Assembly (NCBI RefSeq): GCF_900155605.1
Contig: NZ_LT707420.1
Coordinates: 1,018,690 to 1,082,689 of the forward strand
DNA: 64,000 bases
DNA from: Actinomyces marseillensis
GTDB taxonomy: Bacteria; Actinomycetota; Actinomycetes; Actinomycetales; Actinomycetaceae
Direction: 5' to 3'
The notes under the pieces are model-generated. The model was given only the letters and a program-made list of their open reading frames with translations. It was not told where the DNA came from and ran no database searches. A program made the position numbers and the translations under genes. Position 1 is the stretch's first letter; every line of letters begins with the position of its first letter. Below are positions 36,133-45,620 of this stretch, one piece after another.

Positions 36133-37551
36133 ATGAGTGGAACGCTGGCCGAAAAGGTCTGGGCTGATCACGTAGTTGTACATGGGGAAGACGGGGCCCC
36201 GGACCTGCTCTACATCGACTTGCATCTTGTTCACGAAGTGACCAGCCCCCAGGCATTTGACGGTCTGCGTATGGCTGGGCGCAAGGTGCGTCGCCCCGAT
36301 CTGACAATCGCAACCGAAGACCACAACACCCCCACCGTCGATATTGATCTCCCGATCGCAGATATCACCAGCCGCACGCAGATCGAGACCCTGCGCAAGA
36401 ACGCGAAGGAATTTGGTATCCGCTTGCACTCCCTGGGTGACGCCGATCAGGGCATCGTTCACGTCGTCGGCCCACAGCTTGGACTTACTCAGCCCGGCAT
36501 GACAATCGTCTGCGGTGACTCGCACACCTCGACGCACGGTGCTTTTGGAGCCCTGGCAATGGGAATTGGAACCAGCCAGGTCGAGCATGTTCTTGCCACT
36601 CAGACGCTCCCCATGGCTCCTTTCAAGACGATGGCTATTACTGTGAACGGTTCTCTGCCCAAGGGCGCGACCGCAAAAGACATCATCTTGGCTGTGATTT
36701 CGAAGATCGGAACCGGTGGGGGACAGGGGTACGTCCTCGAGTATCGCGGTCAGGCAATTCGCGAGCTTTCAATGGAAGGCCGCATGACCGTGTGCAATAT
36801 GTCCATCGAGGCCGGTGCTCGCGCCGGGATGGTCGCTCCCGATGAGACGACCTTCGCCTACCTCAAGGGACGTCCCCACGCTCCTCAAGGCGAAGACTGG
36901 GATCGCGCCGTCGAATACTGGAAGACACTCCACTCCGATGAAGATGCGGTTTTCGACGCCGAGATTATTTTGAATGCCGAAGACCTCGAACCCTTCGTGA
37001 CTTGGGGAACCAACCCCGGACAGGGCGTTCCTCTGTCTGGACGAGTTCCCAACCCCGAGGACTTCACCGATGAGACCTTGCGTGCGGCCGCAAAGAAGGC
37101 TCTGGACTACATGGGCCTCGAAGCCGGCACCCCGATGCGCGATATCAAGGTCGACACCGTCTTCCTAGGTTCATGCACGAATGGCCGCATTGAAGACCTT
37201 CGAGCCGCCGCCGAAATCATCCGTGGCCGCGAAAAAGCCCCGGGAGTGCGCATGTTGGTCGTCCCCGGTTCAGCACGTGTTCGTCTTCAGGCCGAGGCCG
37301 AAGGCCTAGATAAAGTCTTCACGAATTTCGGCGCGGAATGGCGCAATGCTGGCTGTTCAATGTGCCTGGGAATGAATCCCGACCAGCTGGCGCCTCAAGA
37401 ACGCTCCGCGTCGACCTCAAATCGTAACTTTGAAGGTCGCCAAGGAAAGCTCTCACGCACACACTTGGTTTCCCCACTGGTTGCAGCAGCAACCGCGATT
37501 CGTGGAACCCTGTCCTCGCCCGCCGACCTGGATGAACCGGCTCAGCGCTGA
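36133..37551 (+). CDS. leuC: 3-isopropylmalate dehydratase large subunit
   Basis: This 472-aa aconitase-type [4Fe-4S] subunit isomerises 2- to 3-isopropylmalate with LeuD. The start at ATG 36133 has AAGGAG at 36119-36124; an upstream ATG at 36100 would add a Lys-rich stretch unlikely to belong. Cluster cysteines are in [13 protein letters not shown] and [18 protein letters not shown]-type [15 protein letters not shown] is present. leuD follows after 20 bp. Confidence 0.95.
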   Translation: MSGTLAEKVWADHVVVHGEDGAPDLLYIDLHLVHEVTSPQAFDGLRMAGRKVRRPDLTIATEDHNTPTVDIDLPIADITSRTQIETLRKNAKEFGIRLHSLGDADQGIVHVVGPQLGLTQPGMTIVCGDSHTSTHGAFGALAMGIGTSQVEHVLATQTLPMAPFKTMAITVNGSLPKGATAKDIILAVISKIGTGGGQGYVLEYRGQAIRELSMEGRMTVCNMSIEAGARAGMVAPDETTFAYLKGRPHAPQGEDWDRAVEYWKTLHSDEDAVFDAEIILNAEDLEPFVTWGTNPGQGVPLSGRVPNPEDFTDETLRAAAKKALDYMGLEAGTPMRDIKVDTVFLGSCTNGRIEDLRAAAEIIRGREKAPGVRMLVVPGSARVRLQAEAEGLDKVFTNFGAEWRNAGCSMCLGMNPDQLAPQERSASTSNRNFEGRQGKLSRTHLVSPLVAAATAIRGTLSSPADLDEPAQR

Positions 37552-37571
37552 TACACACCGAAGGAAAACTC

Positions 37572-38216
37572 ATGGAAAAGTTCATTTCGCACACAGGTAT
37601 TGGTGTCCCGCTCCGCCGCTCAAATGTCGACACCGACCAGATCATTCCGGCGGTCTTCTTGAAGCGCGTCACAAAGACCGGCTTCGATGACGCGCTGTTT
37701 TACGCATGGCGCCGTGAGCCTGACTTCATTTTGAATCGCGAACCCTACAACCAAGGATCGGTCTTGGTCGCTGGGCCTGATTTTGGAACCGGTTCATCGC
37801 GCGAGCATGCCGTGTGGGCACTTCGCGACTACGGCTTTAAGGTGGTCCTTGCCCCCAAGTTTGCCGACATTTTCCGCGGAAACGCGGGCAAGCAAGGCCT
37901 CGTTACCGGAATTATCAGCCAGGAGGACTGCGAGAAGCTCTGGGAACTGCTCGAAGCTGAGCCCGGCGCACAAATCACGGTTTCTTTGGAAGATAAGACG
38001 GCGCGCCTCGGCGATTTCACCTGCACTTTTGAGATCGATGACTACGTGCGCTGGACACTGATGGAAGGCCTAGACGATATCGCCTTGACCTTGCGTCACG
38101 AGGCAGAAATTACCGCCTACGAAGAGCGCAGGCCGTCCTTCAAACCGAAGACACTTCCTGCGAAGGCTCTTCCCCTGCAACTGGTTGTTTCTGCACGTCC
38201 CGTCGCCTCTGAGTAG
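37572..38216 (+). CDS. leuD: 3-isopropylmalate dehydratase small subunit
   Basis: The 214-aa swivel subunit of the isomerase. Motifs: [18 protein letters not shown] (N-terminal) and [17 protein letters not shown], with [14 protein letters not shown]. It acts as heterodimer with LeuC. Same operon as leuC. The C-terminal ~20 residues extend a little past most homologs. Confidence 0.95.
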   Translation: MEKFISHTGIGVPLRRSNVDTDQIIPAVFLKRVTKTGFDDALFYAWRREPDFILNREPYNQGSVLVAGPDFGTGSSREHAVWALRDYGFKVVLAPKFADIFRGNAGKQGLVTGIISQEDCEKLWELLEAEPGAQITVSLEDKTARLGDFTCTFEIDDYVRWTLMEGLDDIALTLRHEAEITAYEERRPSFKPKTLPAKALPLQLVVSARPVASE

Positions 38217-38310
38217 TTCGCCACCCGCAAAAGGTGCCCGAAGCGCACGCAGATGAGGGCGAGCTGCTCTAAAGTGGTCACAGAAAGTCGACAGCTAGGA
38301 GACCAGCAAG

Positions 38311-39636
38311 ATGTCCTCGATTCTGCGAGTTGAAGGTGGCCACCCGCTTCAGGGCACCATTACCGTGCGCGGAGCAAAGAACTTTGTTCCCAAAGCGATG
38401 GTTGCATCGCTGCTGGCCGACACACCCTCGGAGCTCTACAACGTCCCTCTGATTCGTGATGTTGACGTGGTGTCTGACCTATTGTCCCTCCACGGGGTCA
38501 AGGTTGACTACGACCAAGAGCGCGGCAAATTGCGCATGGATCCCGCGAATGTTCGCGTGGCCTCGCGCTCTGATATTGACACTCTTGCGGGAGCTTCGCG
38601 CATTCCGATCCTGTTCTGCGGGCCTCTTCTCCACCAGCTCGGCGAAGCATTCATTCCGGAACTGGGAGGATGCGCGATCGGTGGCCGTCCCATCGACTTC
38701 CACTTGGAGACCTTACGTAAGTTCGGCGCGATCGTTGAAAAACAGCCCGATGGTGTTCACATCAAGCGCCCTTCCTCCGGGCTTCACGGCGCAATCATTG
38801 AACTTCCCTTCCCCTCCGTTGGCGCGACTGAACAAACCCTGCTGACGGCAGTGCGCAACGATGGCATCACGACCTTGAAGGGCGCGGCAATCGAGCCCGA
38901 AATTATGGACCTCATCAACGTTCTTCAGAAGATGGGCGCCATCATTTCCGTCGATACTGACCGCACCATCCGCATCGAAGGCGTGCAAACCCTCAGCGGA
39001 TACCGCCACACCGCACTTCCTGACCGCATCGAGGCCGCATCTTGGGGCGCGGCAGCCCTGGCCACACACGGTGACATTTACGTTCGAGGCGCACACCAGC
39101 CGGATATGACGACCTTCCTCAACACCTTCCGTAAGGTTGGCGGTGCTTTCGACATCGATTCGGAAGGTATCCGCTTCTATCATCCCGGCGGCGAATTGCA
39201 TTCCATTGCTTTGGAAACCGCCGTTCACCCCGGTTTCATGACTGACTGGCAGCAGCCTCTTGTCGTTGCTCTTACTCAGGCCGAAGGCTTGTCCATCGTT
39301 CATGAAACCGTGTATGAAAACCGCTTCGGTTTCACCTCTGCGCTGCGCCAAATGGGTGCAAATATTCAGGTTTACCGTGAGTGCTTGGGCGGAACACCGT
39401 GTCGTTTTGGCCAGAAGAACTACTATCACTCAGCCGTTATCTCGGGGCCGACGCCTCTTCATGCTGCAGACATCGTTGTTCCTGACCTTCGCGGTGGATT
39501 CTCGCACTTGATTGCCGCCCTGGCCGCCTCGGGAACCTCAACCGTTTCGGGTATCGACGTGATTTCGCGCGGATACGAGCATTTCATCCGCAAACTGCGC
39601 GAGCTGGACGCACGCGTCGAATACACGGACCGCTGA
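38311..39636 (+). CDS. murA: UDP-N-acetylglucosamine 1-carboxyvinyltransferase
   Basis: This 441-aa enzyme transfers enolpyruvate to UDP-GlcNAc, the first committed peptidoglycan step. Conserved marks: RGAKN near the N-terminus, the active-loop LGGCAIGGRPIDFHLET with the catalytic Cys (fosfomycin target), and TDWQQP with the catalytic Asp. The N-terminal KN is followed by FVPK rather than the usual AALP. A long-standing second copy cannot be excluded from this window. Confidence 0.92.
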   Translation: MSSILRVEGGHPLQGTITVRGAKNFVPKAMVASLLADTPSELYNVPLIRDVDVVSDLLSLHGVKVDYDQERGKLRMDPANVRVASRSDIDTLAGASRIPILFCGPLLHQLGEAFIPELGGCAIGGRPIDFHLETLRKFGAIVEKQPDGVHIKRPSSGLHGAIIELPFPSVGATEQTLLTAVRNDGITTLKGAAIEPEIMDLINVLQKMGAIISVDTDRTIRIEGVQTLSGYRHTALPDRIEAASWGAAALATHGDIYVRGAHQPDMTTFLNTFRKVGGAFDIDSEGIRFYHPGGELHSIALETAVHPGFMTDWQQPLVVALTQAEGLSIVHETVYENRFGFTSALRQMGANIQVYRECLGGTPCRFGQKNYYHSAVISGPTPLHAADIVVPDLRGGFSHLIAALAASGTSTVSGIDVISRGYEHFIRKLRELDARVEYTDR

Positions 39637-39656
39637 GTTTTTCCTAAGAGCCTTTC

Positions 39657-40625
39657 GTGGACCTTTCAGCGCCATCCTTACAGCTCTTCGTCTCTGCTCT
39701 TTCTGGCCGAGGCCGAGCGCTGCGCCTCGCACCCCAAGCTGCTGCGCTCCTGCGTGAACGCGGATGGGAAGTTGAGGTGGTTGTTACTCATCGTGAGGAC
39801 GATCCAGGCCAGCTTGCTGCCGCGTCGACGCACCAGTGGGTCGGAGTCTTTGGTGGCGATGGGTATATCGCTCACATCGCCTCTGAGGTTGGGAAACGAG
39901 GCGGGACAGTGATCCCTCTTCCCGGTGGGCGGGGCAATGACCTGTGCCGTTGTCTAGGGATTGGGACGGATGCACTGGCGCATATCCGTAACCTTCCCCA
40001 GGCCTCGGAGATCGTTTCGTCGGAGGCAGGCACCATTGAGCGTTTTCGCGATGTGGATGCCATGAGGGTCACGCCTTGTGTTCCTCCACGCGAGGCGCAG
40101 AATTTAGACGCACAGGGCACTCGCTCCGGTGAGGCATCGCAGGTTCTTGGCTTAGTTTCTTTTGGTCTTGATGCACTTGCCAATCAGATTGCGAATGAAT
40201 CGCCTTTTAGCTCCGGGACTATTGCATACGCGTGGGGAGCGGTATGCGCGCTGGCCAGGTTCAAGCCTCGGACCATGGAAATCGAGGTCGACGGCCAGGT
40301 GCGGCGTATCCGCGGGTGGTTGGTCTCCGTCTCAAACTCGGGATGGTTCGGCGGTGGGATCAACATCGTTCCCACGTCCAATCCCAGCGACGGCAAGCTT
40401 GAGCTTCTCACCGTCGACCCGGTGCCAAAACACCGAGCGATCCGCGTTTTGACGCGAGTGCTTGCAACCCGGCGCGTCGATGACCCGATCGTGCACGTGG
40501 AAACAGTCAGCCGAGTAAAAATCCTTGATAGCGCCGGACTGATCGCAATGGGAGACGGCGATCAAGTTGCGTGCGGGTCCGTTGAGATTTCGGTCCAACC
40601 TGGGGTTTTTCGAGTTTTTGCCTAG
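39657..40625 (+). CDS. Diacylglycerol/lipid kinase family protein
   Basis: The 322-aa protein starts at GTG 39657, 20 bp after murA. It has the YegS/DgkB fold: FGGDGYIAHIA and PLPGGRGNDLCRCLGI, then a second domain with GWLVSVSNSGWFGGGINIVP and GKLELLTVDP. It phosphorylates diacylglycerol or a related lipid. The nucleotide motif is GGDGY instead of the usual GGDGT. It may be in one unit with murA. Confidence 0.82.
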   Translation: MDLSAPSLQLFVSALSGRGRALRLAPQAAALLRERGWEVEVVVTHREDDPGQLAAASTHQWVGVFGGDGYIAHIASEVGKRGGTVIPLPGGRGNDLCRCLGIGTDALAHIRNLPQASEIVSSEAGTIERFRDVDAMRVTPCVPPREAQNLDAQGTRSGEASQVLGLVSFGLDALANQIANESPFSSGTIAYAWGAVCALARFKPRTMEIEVDGQVRRIRGWLVSVSNSGWFGGGINIVPTSNPSDGKLELLTVDPVPKHRAIRVLTRVLATRRVDDPIVHVETVSRVKILDSAGLIAMGDGDQVACGSVEISVQPGVFRVFA

Positions 40626-40688
40626 AAAAATACTCGCGCGTGAGGAACAGCGTTTTTACCCGCGTGTCCGCTTCGTTAGACTACACAC

Positions 40689-41411
40689 ATGACTCACCGG
40701 CTCACAGGTTTCTACCGTTTCGCGCGAGGCGTCTTCCGTACCTTCATGGTTCCGTGGACGAAAATCGACGTGGAAGGCCTCGATAAGCTTCCACGCGAGG
40801 GCGGTTTTCTTCTGGTGTGCAACCACCTGTCAAACATTGATCCGGTCTGCCTGCTGTGGGTCATGATGAAAGCCGATATTCCCGTTCGTATCATGGCGAA
40901 GTCAGAGCTCTTCAAAGTGCCCCTCTTGGGCGGTGCGATGCGCCAGATGAAGCTTCTCCCGGTAAACCGACGCGCCAAGGATCCCGGCGCTATTCTTGCC
41001 TCGGCAGCTCAGGCCCTTCGCGAGGGCGAATGCGTGGCCATTTATCCCGAAGGTACGTTGACTTTAGATCCTGATTTGTGGCCGATGCGGATCAAGACAG
41101 GCGCTGCGCGACTTGCCTTGGACACGGGCGCGCCGGTGATCCCCTTTATTCACTGGGGAGAGCAGAAGATCATGCGCTCGGGTTCTGCACTCATTGATTT
41201 TCGTCCTCGCAGGCGCGTATCGGTGCGTATCGGTGATCCGATTCCCCTTGAGGACCTGTGCCGCGAATCTGGTTCGGCCGACCACGAGGCCGTCGAAGAA
41301 GCAACTAAACGGATTCAGCGCGCCATGATCGAGAGCGTTGCACAGCTTCGCGGGGAAGAAGCCCCTGCCGGCGTGTGGGATCGCAAGCTCAAGGAACGCG
41401 TCGACTACTAG
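40689..41411 (+). CDS. plsC: 1-acylglycerol-3-phosphate acyltransferase
   Basis: This 240-aa membrane-associated enzyme makes phosphatidic acid from lysophosphatidate. Motif I is NHLSNIDPV (H-x4-D), and motif III is YPEGTLTLD. A basic amphipathic N-terminus supports membrane binding. It sits with the lipid kinase and gpsA in a phospholipid-precursor neighbourhood. Confidence 0.92.
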   Translation: MTHRLTGFYRFARGVFRTFMVPWTKIDVEGLDKLPREGGFLLVCNHLSNIDPVCLLWVMMKADIPVRIMAKSELFKVPLLGGAMRQMKLLPVNRRAKDPGAILASAAQALREGECVAIYPEGTLTLDPDLWPMRIKTGAARLALDTGAPVIPFIHWGEQKIMRSGSALIDFRPRRRVSVRIGDPIPLEDLCRESGSADHEAVEEATKRIQRAMIESVAQLRGEEAPAGVWDRKLKERVDY

Positions 41412-41425
41412 CGCGCGAGCCCTTG

Positions 41426-42046
41426 TTACTTCGCGATGTCGATGACGACTCGCGAGGGATTGGTGAGCGCACTCAAGGTGACCTCACGCTTTCGGTCCAT
41501 TCCGATGACGATGTGAGTATCGGCCTCAAAAGTTCCGTCCTCAAGTACGCGTATCGGCCCGATATCAAGGGTTTTGGAGCCCTTGTAGTAGTTGGCTGCT
41601 AGCTCCTCGCTCACGGGCATAGCCCCGCCTTGAAGATTGAGATCAAGATACACGGGCGTTCCCAAATCGATGGGATCTCCCTTGCCCTGGGTGAGTGGGG
41701 AAGTGGTCCACCCTCCGAGCCATCCCACGTCGTCACTTCCAGTGAACTCAACGACAACGCGGTAGAAGCCATCGTGGTCTCCTACGCGCATGTCGTGGAA
41801 GACCGGTGCGTGGTTGGCGTCTTCTTTGCCAAGGGATTGCTGTGGGAAGCGGGGTTCAATGCTCTCCCACGTACTGGGGGTCGCCGATGTACGTGCGCTG
41901 GCACTAGGAGCAGGCGAGGAGGCTTGGCTGCTTGCCGAGGCCGTGGGCGTGTTTGATGCGTCGCTCCGCGATGGGGTAGGGGAGCACCCGCACAATGCAG
42001 CTGTCGTCACAAGAACGAGGACAGATAGGGCTGTGCGTTTAGACAT
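41426..42046 (-). CDS. AMIN-like domain lipoprotein
   Basis: The 206-aa lipoprotein starts at ATG 42046 (AGGAGG upstream). Signal sequence MSKRTALSVLVLVTTAALCGC with lipobox L-C-G-C. Residues ~25-60 are a Ser/Thr/Ala/Pro linker. The rest is a beta-rich AMIN-like domain (DGFYRVVVEFTGSDDVGW, VIGMDRKREVTLSALTNPSRVVIDI). Such domains bind peptidoglycan or envelope partners. Convergent with plsC; divergent from gpsA. Confidence 0.82.
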   Translation of the reverse strand: MSKRTALSVLVLVTTAALCGCSPTPSRSDASNTPTASASSQASSPAPSASARTSATPSTWESIEPRFPQQSLGKEDANHAPVFHDMRVGDHDGFYRVVVEFTGSDDVGWLGGWTTSPLTQGKGDPIDLGTPVYLDLNLQGGAMPVSEELAANYYKGSKTLDIGPIRVLEDGTFEADTHIVIGMDRKREVTLSALTNPSRVVIDIAK

Positions 42047-42109
42047 GAGCTCCTCCTTGGGCACGTCGCGTGTCTTTATCCTAGTAGGGTTGAGGCGGAT
42101 GGGAGAGGA

Positions 42110-43132
42110 ATGACAATGATGACACGAATGAGCGTGCTGGGCACAGGCGCGTGGGGAACCACTTTTGCCCAGGTTCTTGCAGATGCTGGACACGCCGTCA
42201 CTATGTGGGGACGCAATCCAGAGATCGTCTCCGCGATCAACTCGCATGAAAATCCTCGCTATGTTCCCGACCTGCTTCTCTCCGAGTCAATTACCGCGAC
42301 CTGTGATCTTCGCCAGGCCGTTGATGGCGCGGATCTTCTCATCGTTGCAATCCCCGTCAAAGCGGTACGCGCAACTCTCGAGGCAGCGCGCCCCAGCCTC
42401 GGAAATGAAACTGCTCTGCTTTCCCTGGCTAAGGGCCTTGAGTTGGGCTCGCTTAAGCGAGTAGATGAGGTCTTGAGTGAAGCTTCTGGCGTGGGGCACG
42501 ATCGGATTGCGGTTCTTTCCGGGCCTAACCTCTCTCGTGAAATTGCGGTGCACCAACCGACAGCAACCGTTATCGCATCGATCAATCTTGAATTGGCCAA
42601 AGAAATTGCGGGAGTCTGCCACAACTCTTATTTCCGCCCCTATCTGTCCTCGGATGTGATTGGCACAGAAATCGCCGGTGCGACCAAGAACGTTATCGCC
42701 GTTGCGATTGGCGCGGCGGAAGGGCTTGGCTTAGGAATTAACACTCGCTCGACCTTGATGACGCGTGGCCTCGCAGAAATGACGCGTCTGGGCACAGCCC
42801 TGGGCGCAGATCCGGCAACCTTTGCGGGGCTCGCAGGAATTGGCGACTTAATCGCAACCTGTTCGACCACGCTGTCCAGAAATTTTGCTTTCGGACATCG
42901 AGTTGGGACGGGCATGAGCGTTGAGGATGCTCTTGCTGCTTCTGCTGGCGTCGTGGAAGGCGTGGCCTCGGCGATTCCAATTCTGCAGCTTGCCCAATCG
43001 ATCGGCGTAGACATGCCGATTACGACAGCAGTTGTTGAAGTTGTTGAGGGACGCGCGGGAATTAACGACATGGGGAACATGTTGCTCTCGCGTCCACGAA
43101 AGATGGATGGATGGAAAATTGAGCTGGTCTGA
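42110..43132 (+). CDS. gpsA: Glycerol-3-phosphate dehydrogenase [NAD(P)+]
   Basis: This 340-aa enzyme makes sn-glycerol-3-phosphate from dihydroxyacetone phosphate for phospholipids. N-terminal Rossmann SVLGTGAWGTTFAQVLADAGH, NPK-type IPVKAVR, and the catalytic GATKNVIAVAIGAAEGL are seen. ATG codons at 42110, 42116 and 42119 are all in frame; ribosome-site spacing slightly favours 42116. ddl follows 49 bp later. Confidence 0.94.
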   Translation: MTMMTRMSVLGTGAWGTTFAQVLADAGHAVTMWGRNPEIVSAINSHENPRYVPDLLLSESITATCDLRQAVDGADLLIVAIPVKAVRATLEAARPSLGNETALLSLAKGLELGSLKRVDEVLSEASGVGHDRIAVLSGPNLSREIAVHQPTATVIASINLELAKEIAGVCHNSYFRPYLSSDVIGTEIAGATKNVIAVAIGAAEGLGLGINTRSTLMTRGLAEMTRLGTALGADPATFAGLAGIGDLIATCSTTLSRNFAFGHRVGTGMSVEDALAASAGVVEGVASAIPILQLAQSIGVDMPITTAVVEVVEGRAGINDMGNMLLSRPRKMDGWKIELV

Positions 43133-43181
43133 AGGCGCGCACAGTGCGGGCAAGGTCGATTCTCGCGGTAATCTTGACCCC

Positions 43182-44318
43182 ATGAGTGAAGTCAAACGTC
43201 CTCGCGTCCTTGTTGTTTTTGGTGGACGCTCCAGCGAACACTTGGTCTCTTGTGCGACGGCTGCCGGTGTTCTTCATGCTCTTGACCGTGAGCGCTTTGA
43301 TGTCCTTGCCGTTGGAATTACGCGCGATGGGCAGTGGGTGCGTGTGGATGATAACCCGGAGTTGGTGGATCTTCGCACGGCCTCGGATACGACGATTGTG
43401 CCGGGATTGAGCCGCGTGAGTCTGCTTCCTGGCCTTGCTCGTCTTGTTGAAACCACGTATGACCGCTCTCCTGAAGATCACAATGCCCAAATTGCCGGAG
43501 TTGAAGATTTGGGTGTGATCGATGTCGTTCTGCCTCTCTTGCATGGTCCTTACGGCGAAGACGGAACAATCCAGGGCCTCTTCGAGATGTCCGATGTGCG
43601 CTACGTTGGTTGTGGCGTAACTTCAAGTTCGGCCTCGATGGATAAGCACCTGACCAAGACTGTCCTTGCCGAGGCCGGGATTTCGGTTGGTCGTTGGGAA
43701 TTGGTCACCGAAAAACAATGGTCGAAGGATCCGCAGGACGTGCGTGCGCGCATTGATGCCTTGGGATACCCCGTCTTTGTTAAGCCCACGCGTGCAGGCT
43801 CCTCAGTGGGTATTTCTCGCGTTGATTCGCCCGATCAGCTGGACCTTGCGATTAAGGAAGCAGCCGCGAACGACCCGCGCATCATTGTCGAGGCCATGGC
43901 TCATGGTCGCGAGATTGAGTGCGGTGTACGCGTGCCCGCCGGTGGCGAGGCAATGGCTGCGCCCTTGGGTGAGATTGGGGTTCCCGAAGGGGAGTTCTAC
44001 GACTACGCACTCAAGTACGTCGACACCGATGCGATCTCCTTGATGTGTCCGGCTGACATTCCCGCCGAGGACGCGCAGAGGATCCAGAGCATTGCCCTGA
44101 AGGCTTTCGAGGCCTTGGAATGTGAGGGGTTGGCGCGCGTCGACTTCTTCTACGACGATTCAACTCACGAAATCATCGTCAACGAAGTGAATACCATGCC
44201 TGGATTCACTCGCTTGTCCCTGTACCCGCGAGTGTGGGCCGAGGCTGGGATGAGCTACACGGAACTGGTGACCTCGCTGCTTGAAGAGGCTCTTAGTCGT
44301 CCCCTGGGACTAAGGTAG
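43182..44318 (+). CDS. ddl: D-alanine--D-alanine ligase
   Basis: The 378-aa ATP-grasp ligase makes D-Ala-D-Ala for peptidoglycan. ATG 43182 is chosen since VLVVFGGRSSEH starts the domain. Marks: LLHGPYGEDGTIQGL, PVFVKPTRAGSSVGISRV, and the metal loop ARVDFFYDDSTHEIIVNEVNTMPGFT. The serine loop GYGxxEYDYKYxD-type EFYDYALKYVD is normal; there is no sign of D-lactate (VanA-type) specificity that I can judge. In an operon with gpsA and an ATP-grasp gene. Confidence 0.94.
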   Translation: MSEVKRPRVLVVFGGRSSEHLVSCATAAGVLHALDRERFDVLAVGITRDGQWVRVDDNPELVDLRTASDTTIVPGLSRVSLLPGLARLVETTYDRSPEDHNAQIAGVEDLGVIDVVLPLLHGPYGEDGTIQGLFEMSDVRYVGCGVTSSSASMDKHLTKTVLAEAGISVGRWELVTEKQWSKDPQDVRARIDALGYPVFVKPTRAGSSVGISRVDSPDQLDLAIKEAAANDPRIIVEAMAHGREIECGVRVPAGGEAMAAPLGEIGVPEGEFYDYALKYVDTDAISLMCPADIPAEDAQRIQSIALKAFEALECEGLARVDFFYDDSTHEIIVNEVNTMPGFTRLSLYPRVWAEAGMSYTELVTSLLEEALSRPLGLR

Positions 44319-44327
44319 GATATCTTC

Positions 44328-45245
44328 ATGACGAAAACACCCAAGGTCACCCTTGTTACTTCCGCGAGCATGCCGGGACTCTTCTCCGATGAAGCTGGGC
44401 TTCCCGACGCGTTAGCTGACCGCGGAATGGATCCCCAGATCGCGGTGTGGAATGACCCCACCGTTGATTGGGAAAAAGCTGGATTGTGCGTCCTTCGTTC
44501 GGTTTCTGACTATGCGACGCAGCGCCAGGAGTTTATTACGTGGGCGCAGTCGGTTCCGCGCCTGCTCAACAACGCCGATATTGTCGAGTGGAACACCGAT
44601 AAGCACTACTTGAAGGACATGGAAGAACTCGGCCTCCCCGTCATTCCGACGACGTGGCTTGAGCCTTCGCATGGATTCTCCAAGCACCAGGTGCACTCAC
44701 GTTTCCCTGCTCTCGGTGACTTCGTTGTCAAGCCTGCTGTGTCTTCTGGTGTCCGCGATATCGGTCGCTACACAGCGATTGATACTCTCCAGCGTCAGGC
44801 TGCTTTGGCGCAGACGATCGACCTCTTGAACGAGGGGCGTTCCGTCATGCTCCAGCGTTACTTGGAGGACATCGACGTGCACGGCGAAATTTCCCTGGTG
44901 TTCTTCAACGGCTTGCTTTCGCACGCGGTCGAAAAGCGTGCGGTACTCCATCCTTCCTCCGTCACGGATCCTTCTATGCACGAGGCCGTGGTTACCGCGC
45001 GCCCCGCAGATGCTGAGTCATGGCAATGGGGCGAGCAGATTCGTCAAGTTCTACACAAGTACATGCGTGCACGCCTAGGACGCGACGAGCTTCTTCTGTA
45101 CAACCGCGTGGACTTGGTCCCCGACGGCGAAGGCTCCTTCCGAGTCATGGAAGTTTCAGCGACCGATGCTGATCTGTACCTTTCTGCCACGCCTGACGCT
45201 CTGGATAACTTCGCCGACGCGATTTCGACTCGCGCCTTCTGGTGA
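44328..45245 (+). CDS. ATP-grasp domain protein, function unknown
   Basis: The 305-aa protein begins 9 bp after ddl. The middle and C-terminal parts have the ATP-grasp order: FVVKPAVSSGVRDIGRY (glycine-rich-loop Lys region), VMLQRYLEDIDVHGEISLVF, then YNRVDLVPDGEGSFRVMEVS as metal-binding Asp/Glu pair (R-V-D...M-E-V). It should join a carboxylate to an amine with ATP. Position beside ddl suggests an envelope or dipeptide-related role; the substrate is unknown. Confidence 0.8.
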   Translation: MTKTPKVTLVTSASMPGLFSDEAGLPDALADRGMDPQIAVWNDPTVDWEKAGLCVLRSVSDYATQRQEFITWAQSVPRLLNNADIVEWNTDKHYLKDMEELGLPVIPTTWLEPSHGFSKHQVHSRFPALGDFVVKPAVSSGVRDIGRYTAIDTLQRQAALAQTIDLLNEGRSVMLQRYLEDIDVHGEISLVFFNGLLSHAVEKRAVLHPSSVTDPSMHEAVVTARPADAESWQWGEQIRQVLHKYMRARLGRDELLLYNRVDLVPDGEGSFRVMEVSATDADLYLSATPDALDNFADAISTRAFW

Positions 45246-45280
45246 GTGAGAGCGCGGTAAGGACGCGTTCAACGTGAATT

Positions 45281-45317
45281 CCGGCTCTCCTGCCTTTGCA
45301 ATGGGGGAGCCGGTTTT
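45281..45317 (+). terminator. Terminator of the gpsA-ddl-ATP-grasp operon
   Basis: CCGGCTCTCC (45281-45290) pairs with GGGGAGCCGG (45304-45313; one T-G pair), then TTTT. Confidence 0.85.
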
Positions 45318-45430
45318 ACGTATTGAGAGAGTGAACTTCGTGGTAAGTGCCACGCTTATCGTTTCTGATTTCTCACTTTGCGTGCACTGATGTTAAAGTT
45401 TCCCCGTTGCGTTTTTCGCAGCGCTCAATG

Positions 45431-45503
45431 GTGGCTGTAGTTCAGTTGGTAGAGCACCTGGTTGTGGTCCAGGACGTCGCGGGTTCGAGTCCCGTCAGCC
45501 ACC
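45431..45503 (+). tRNA. tRNA-His (GTG)
   Basis: Acceptor GTGGCTG/CAGCCAC with G at -1 (45430) opposite discriminator C, which marks tRNA-His. Anticodon loop TTGTGGT, anticodon GTG; T loop TTCGAGT. Single copy, followed by its own terminator. Confidence 0.94.
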
Positions 45504-45510
45504 CGGATAG

Positions 45511-45543
45511 AAAAGTCCCGAAACCTTTGGTTTCGGGACTTTT
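45511..45543. terminator. Terminator after tRNA-His
   Basis: AAAAGTCCCGAAACC (45511-45525) and its exact complement (45529-45543) around TTT. A/T-flanked and symmetric, so it could work in both directions. Confidence 0.88.
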
Positions 45544-45620
45544 CTCATGTTGCGGTGCTAAAGTTTCGGCAATGCGTTGATGCGCAGTTGGCACACGTAG
45601 CGTTGACGAAGGAGTTCACG

